The notes under the pieces are model-generated. The model had not been told where the DNA came from, ran no database searches, and worked only from the letters and a program-made list of their open reading frames with translations. DNA of 64,000 nt from Amphimedon queenslandica (Eukaryota; Porifera; Demospongiae; Haplosclerida; Niphatidae). Positions 60,422-64,000 of the stretch are shown in pieces (within the stretch, counting starts at the first letter, position 1; each line of letters opens with the position of its first letter). The DNA lies in NCBI RefSeq assembly GCF_000090795.2, contig NW_003546252.1, positions 458,470 through 522,469 of the forward strand, written 5' to 3'. The translations under genes and the position numbers were made by a program.

Positions 60422-63400
60422 ATGGATTCTACTGCAGATTTAAAGGTATATGGCTTCTGTTTGGCTTCTGTCTGGCAATAGCTATTATTGTTCTCCTCTT
60501 ATAGAAAGCAAGGTGTTGTGAGTACTGGGCTGATCTGTTAGAAAGGCTTGCAGCAAAGGAAGCAGCAAGGGATGTTAGTATGGTATGGGATGTCTCTCAA
60601 CAACTTTATGAGGAAGCCGTCAGTATATTTTGCAAAGATTTAAAAACTTCTGATGTTTTAGTGAAAACAGTAATTCTTTCTTTGAGCCATGGTATGTGAG
60701 TAATAATTGTAATTTTGCTATTATTTATCTTAAAATTGATCATAGGTTTGATTCACCTAATCCCTGAGGATTGTTTTCAGATTTTTGATGCCTCTTGTAT
60801 TTTCCATTCATTAAAGTACAATCTTCCTTCATTGGATGCTCCACTAAAGGAAGATGTTATCAGGTTCTTTATCAGCAAATGCAAGCCCTTGAGAACTGCA
60901 ATAATAGAAGGAAAGACTTTACCAGAGTCTCGAAAGTGGCTTTATCAAGAAGGCGTGTTGTCCCCAATAATATATCGCTGGTTATTGTTTCGCCGTGACA
61001 TGATTACGCCAACTTTATCTTTACTTGAGTTATACATTGATGATGAACAATATGAAATTGTTACTGCTCTCCTTGAGCATCTGCCACCTTCAAAGTCAAA
61101 TGCTTTTCAAAAATTGATTAAATTTGCTTGTAAGAGTAATAAACCAAAGATCGCTTTATTGTTGCTCGAAAAGATGAAATCCTTCCCAATTAATTTTTTG
61201 CAGAATTTTATAAAGTGGTGTGACGAGGAGCAGTTGAAGGAGCATCTTCATGCCTTGAGTCCTGAAAAGAAAGGAGAGTTTTTACACTTTTGTTTCTGTA
61301 GTCCCAAACCTGAAACAAGACAAAGAAGTATCATTGCCACTGCTATCTTGGAGTCTGGAAACATAGATCCTACAAAAATCAACCTTGCTGAAATCCTCAA
61401 ATTTTTTAATTATCTCATTTCCTCCGATTTATCATTTTTGAAAAAACTTCTTGATATAGATGTTTCTCTTGATTTTAATCTTCGGACAATTTTTGATGAT
61501 TTTAAGAACAAGGAAAAAAAAATTGAGTGTGTTAAACTAGCCTGTATTTTGCTAGAAAATGGAGCAAGTATTGATGGCTTAGAAGTTGCTTACAGTGGGA
61601 AAGGTGGGACTGTTGTTCATGCTGCTACAGAGTTAGCTCTTCAAACAAGTAGGTCTTATTAATTAGTATGCATGCACATAGAATGACCATGTATATGCTA
61701 TTAAAAATGAAACTTAATATTTTTTCTTGTTAGGCTGCTTTCAAATTTTAAAGTTGACTTGTGATAAGGTTGAAGATATAAGCAGCTGCCTTTATGATGA
61801 AAGGAAGATGACTCCATTACACATTGCAATGAAACAAACAGAATGTAGTCCAGTTTCCTTGGAAATATGCAAATACCTTTGTCATGAGATTAAGATTGAT
61901 TCCTGTCTTAAAGATTGCAATGGTAAGATAGCAGAAGATTACTGTAGAAATGAGATAGATGAACGGCTCATGATCATCAACGAAGCAAAGTACTCCCATC
62001 CTCTTGCTTTGGAAGAGGTACAGAAAGAGAAAATATTAGAAAAACCAGCGAAAAAGGTTTGTCCAAAAAAGGAAAGAGACAAAGAAGTTTTGCCAAAACT
62101 CAAAACAGAGCAGACTCCATGCCAACAAACAAATAATAACCCGAGCCAACAAACAAATAATAGCCCAAGCACTGTGATATTATCACCACCACCAATATCT
62201 GAACATGATTGTATTATCGAAGGATCTGGTGATGATGTCTTCAAGCATCTCATGCAGGATTTATTGAGCCAAGATGAGACTTATTTTGTGTACAAAAGCA
62301 AGAGGCAAGGGGCTGGTGCAACCTTGGAAAATGAGGTAGACAGTGAAGATGAAAGGAAGGAAGACACTGAAATTCAACTTGAGCCTGAAATGGAAATGAA
62401 ATATGATGTATTTTGTTCACCTCGGGTTAAAACTTTTATTGAAACTGGTGACCCCAAATTAGTTAGTCGTGTTATAAGTACCATGAAAAGGCTTGCCTGT
62501 GGTGAGACCAGTGTCAGACTTGGGAGAAAGATGCATTCAAAAATAACAGATACAATTTTTCATGGAAATGTTGATTCAGCGAAAAGGGTTATTTGGCACA
62601 GGACAGTTTCGTATTCTCCCATTAGTAGAAGACACTGCGAGATACTGGTTCTGTTAGATGTAGTATTGGATCACAAAAAGTTGAACAAAGCTGTGAAAAA
62701 TGCAGAAAATTGGATCAAACGAGGCGAAGAAGAAGGAGGAAAGTATGCAGTGAAGCTCACATCAGAAGGTACTCCATCATTTTATGAAGAATCTGATGAT
62801 TGTGATTCATCAGAAACAGTCCCATTAATGATGAAAGATGATTATGGGGCAGTGCCAATTTATTCTTTACCAGAATATGCTCTACAGGCCATCAGAGCTG
62901 GAATATCCAGGAGATTAGGTCTCCCTTTAAAATTATCTCGTGAAGAGCATGAAATTGTTTATTTGCATGATGATGAGAAAACTATTGTGAATTTGTCATA
63001 CCAGAAAGGTACAATTTTAGTTGTTGGACGGTCTGGAACTGGCAAGACAACTTGTTGCCTTTCACGTATGTGGGAAGAGTTTCGTCTTTACTGGGAAGTA
63101 GTTAATGACAGCAATGATCCAATTATCCCTCGTTCAATAAAGCTTCAAGCAGAAGTTAAAATGGACCCTGAAAAAATAGAAGATGTCCCTGAAACTCAAA
63201 AATCAACTGATGGAGAATCAACAGAAAGTTATGAGCCACTGGATTCAAGCAGTAGAGAGCCTTTCGATGAATCAGCAACAGATCAAGAGCAGTCAGCCAA
63301 TGTTGAACAAATTGTTGATTGTGATCATTTGAATCAAGTTTTTGTAACCAAGAGTCCTTTTCTTTGTCGAGAAGTTAAGCATAGGTTTTTTGATTTAGTC

Positions 63401-64000
63401 TCAAGTCACAATTTATTGCAGAAGCATAAAGATTTGGAACACAAACTACCAACTTCTTTAAATGATGTAAGTTTCCCTCTCTTTGTCACCTCAAGGGATT
63501 TGTTGATGTTAATGGATAGCACCTTACAGGATCGCTCTTTCTTCCATAGAAAGAAAGGAAAGCTTCTTGATAAAATTAAAAATTCTGAACAAGCTTTTAA
63601 TGAGGAGGACATTGGTTTATTGAATGATACAGATGATGAGGACTCTGACTCAGAAGATGAAAGTGATACTGAATTAGTAGAGGAAAATATTGCTGATGAT
63701 AACGAATTGATTTCTGAAAAAGAAGTCATAGAAGTCACAGCATCATTATTTCAGAATCTAATTTGGAAAAAGATATCATCAGGGCAAAAGAAAATTGATC
63801 CTATTTTAGTATGGCAAGAAATCAAGTCTTTTATTAAAGGTTCTGTTACTGCTCTCAAATCTGAACAGGGCTATCTCTCCAAAGAAGAATACATTTCAAT
63901 CGGTGAAAAGAAAGCACCAAATTTTTTGGAAAATAGAGAGGACATATATGCATTTTTCTTAGCATATCAGAAGTTTTGCAAGTCTCCAACAAAAAAAGGG
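60422..64000 (+). CDS. TRANK1: TRANK1-like ankyrin-repeat and P-loop protein, 5' part
   Basis: Exons 60422-60445, 60505-60691, 60746-61648 and 61734 to beyond the window end join in frame, giving about 1,127 residues so far. The ATG at 60422 is a plausible start, but the open frame extends back to a splice-like AG at 60383, so earlier exons are possible. The first half is helical, with weak ankyrin-type units (e.g. MTPLHIAMKQ). A charged, Gln/Asn- and Ser-rich linker follows, then the TRANK1-family region KRVIWHRTVSYSPISRRHCE and LDVVLDHKKLNKAV. The P-loop is VVGRSGTGKTTCCLSRMWEE at about 63023-63082, followed by QVFVTKSPFLCREVKHRFFD and PLFVTSRDLLMLMD. TRANK1 resembles UvrD/superfamily-1 helicases; its molecular role is unsettled. 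The later helicase motifs lie outside the window. Confidence 0.8.

Overview
The window is animal nuclear DNA, most likely from a demosponge (Porifera, Amphimedon-like). The evidence is spliceosomal introns (some only 43-44 bp), AT-rich spacers, animal gene families (Tec kinase, arfaptin, ATP10 flippase, CFAP119, TRANK1-like), and three copies of the secreted C4-collagen-type domain typical of sponge gene sets. Species identity is an inference. All gene models were assembled by hand from open frames, splice sites and exon phase.

Layout. 1-1608: no confident gene. 1609-4865: three tandem two-exon genes for secreted C4-type domain proteins (+). 5655-6002: RecQ helicase pseudogene. 7673-9039: CFAP119/C1a-32-like ciliary gene (+). 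9360-22512: 17-exon class V (ATP10-like) P4-ATPase flippase (-). Its intron 7 holds an intronless opposite-strand gene (16263-17555) for a PsiD/phosphatidylserine-decarboxylase-type enzyme, and inverted ends of a local transposon-like repeat family bracket that gene. 23038-27602: FAD monooxygenase fused to an RTN4IP1-like NADPH oxidoreductase (999 aa, +), head to head with the flippase. 27784-41835: 13-exon phosphoglycerate kinase (+), whose 5.6-kb intron 3 holds an antisense array of cysteine-rich secreted-protein copies, mostly decayed. 42672-44979: arfaptin (-). 45579-58606: 17-exon Tec-family tyrosine kinase (+) with a GYGGQ-repeat linker; it shares a divergent promoter with arfaptin. 60422-64000: 5' part of a TRANK1-like ankyrin/P-loop gene (+), cut by the window end.

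Introns and spacers are rich in the self-complementary hexamer ATGTAC and in short inverted-repeat elements (TACCGTATA-ended, CAGGGTTTCC-ended, TTAA-flanked and TA-flanked families). A 10-base N gap lies at 19328-19337 inside a palindrome.

There is no operon-like pathway here. Two lipid or cofactor links stand out: a decarboxylase of the PS-decarboxylase superfamily nested in a phospholipid flippase, and a two-enzyme redox fusion sharing a divergent promoter with that flippase. The strongest candidates for undescribed biology are the PsiD-like gene in its repeat-bounded intron, the FAD-monooxygenase/RTN4IP1 fusion, and the cysteine-rich array inside the PGK gene.
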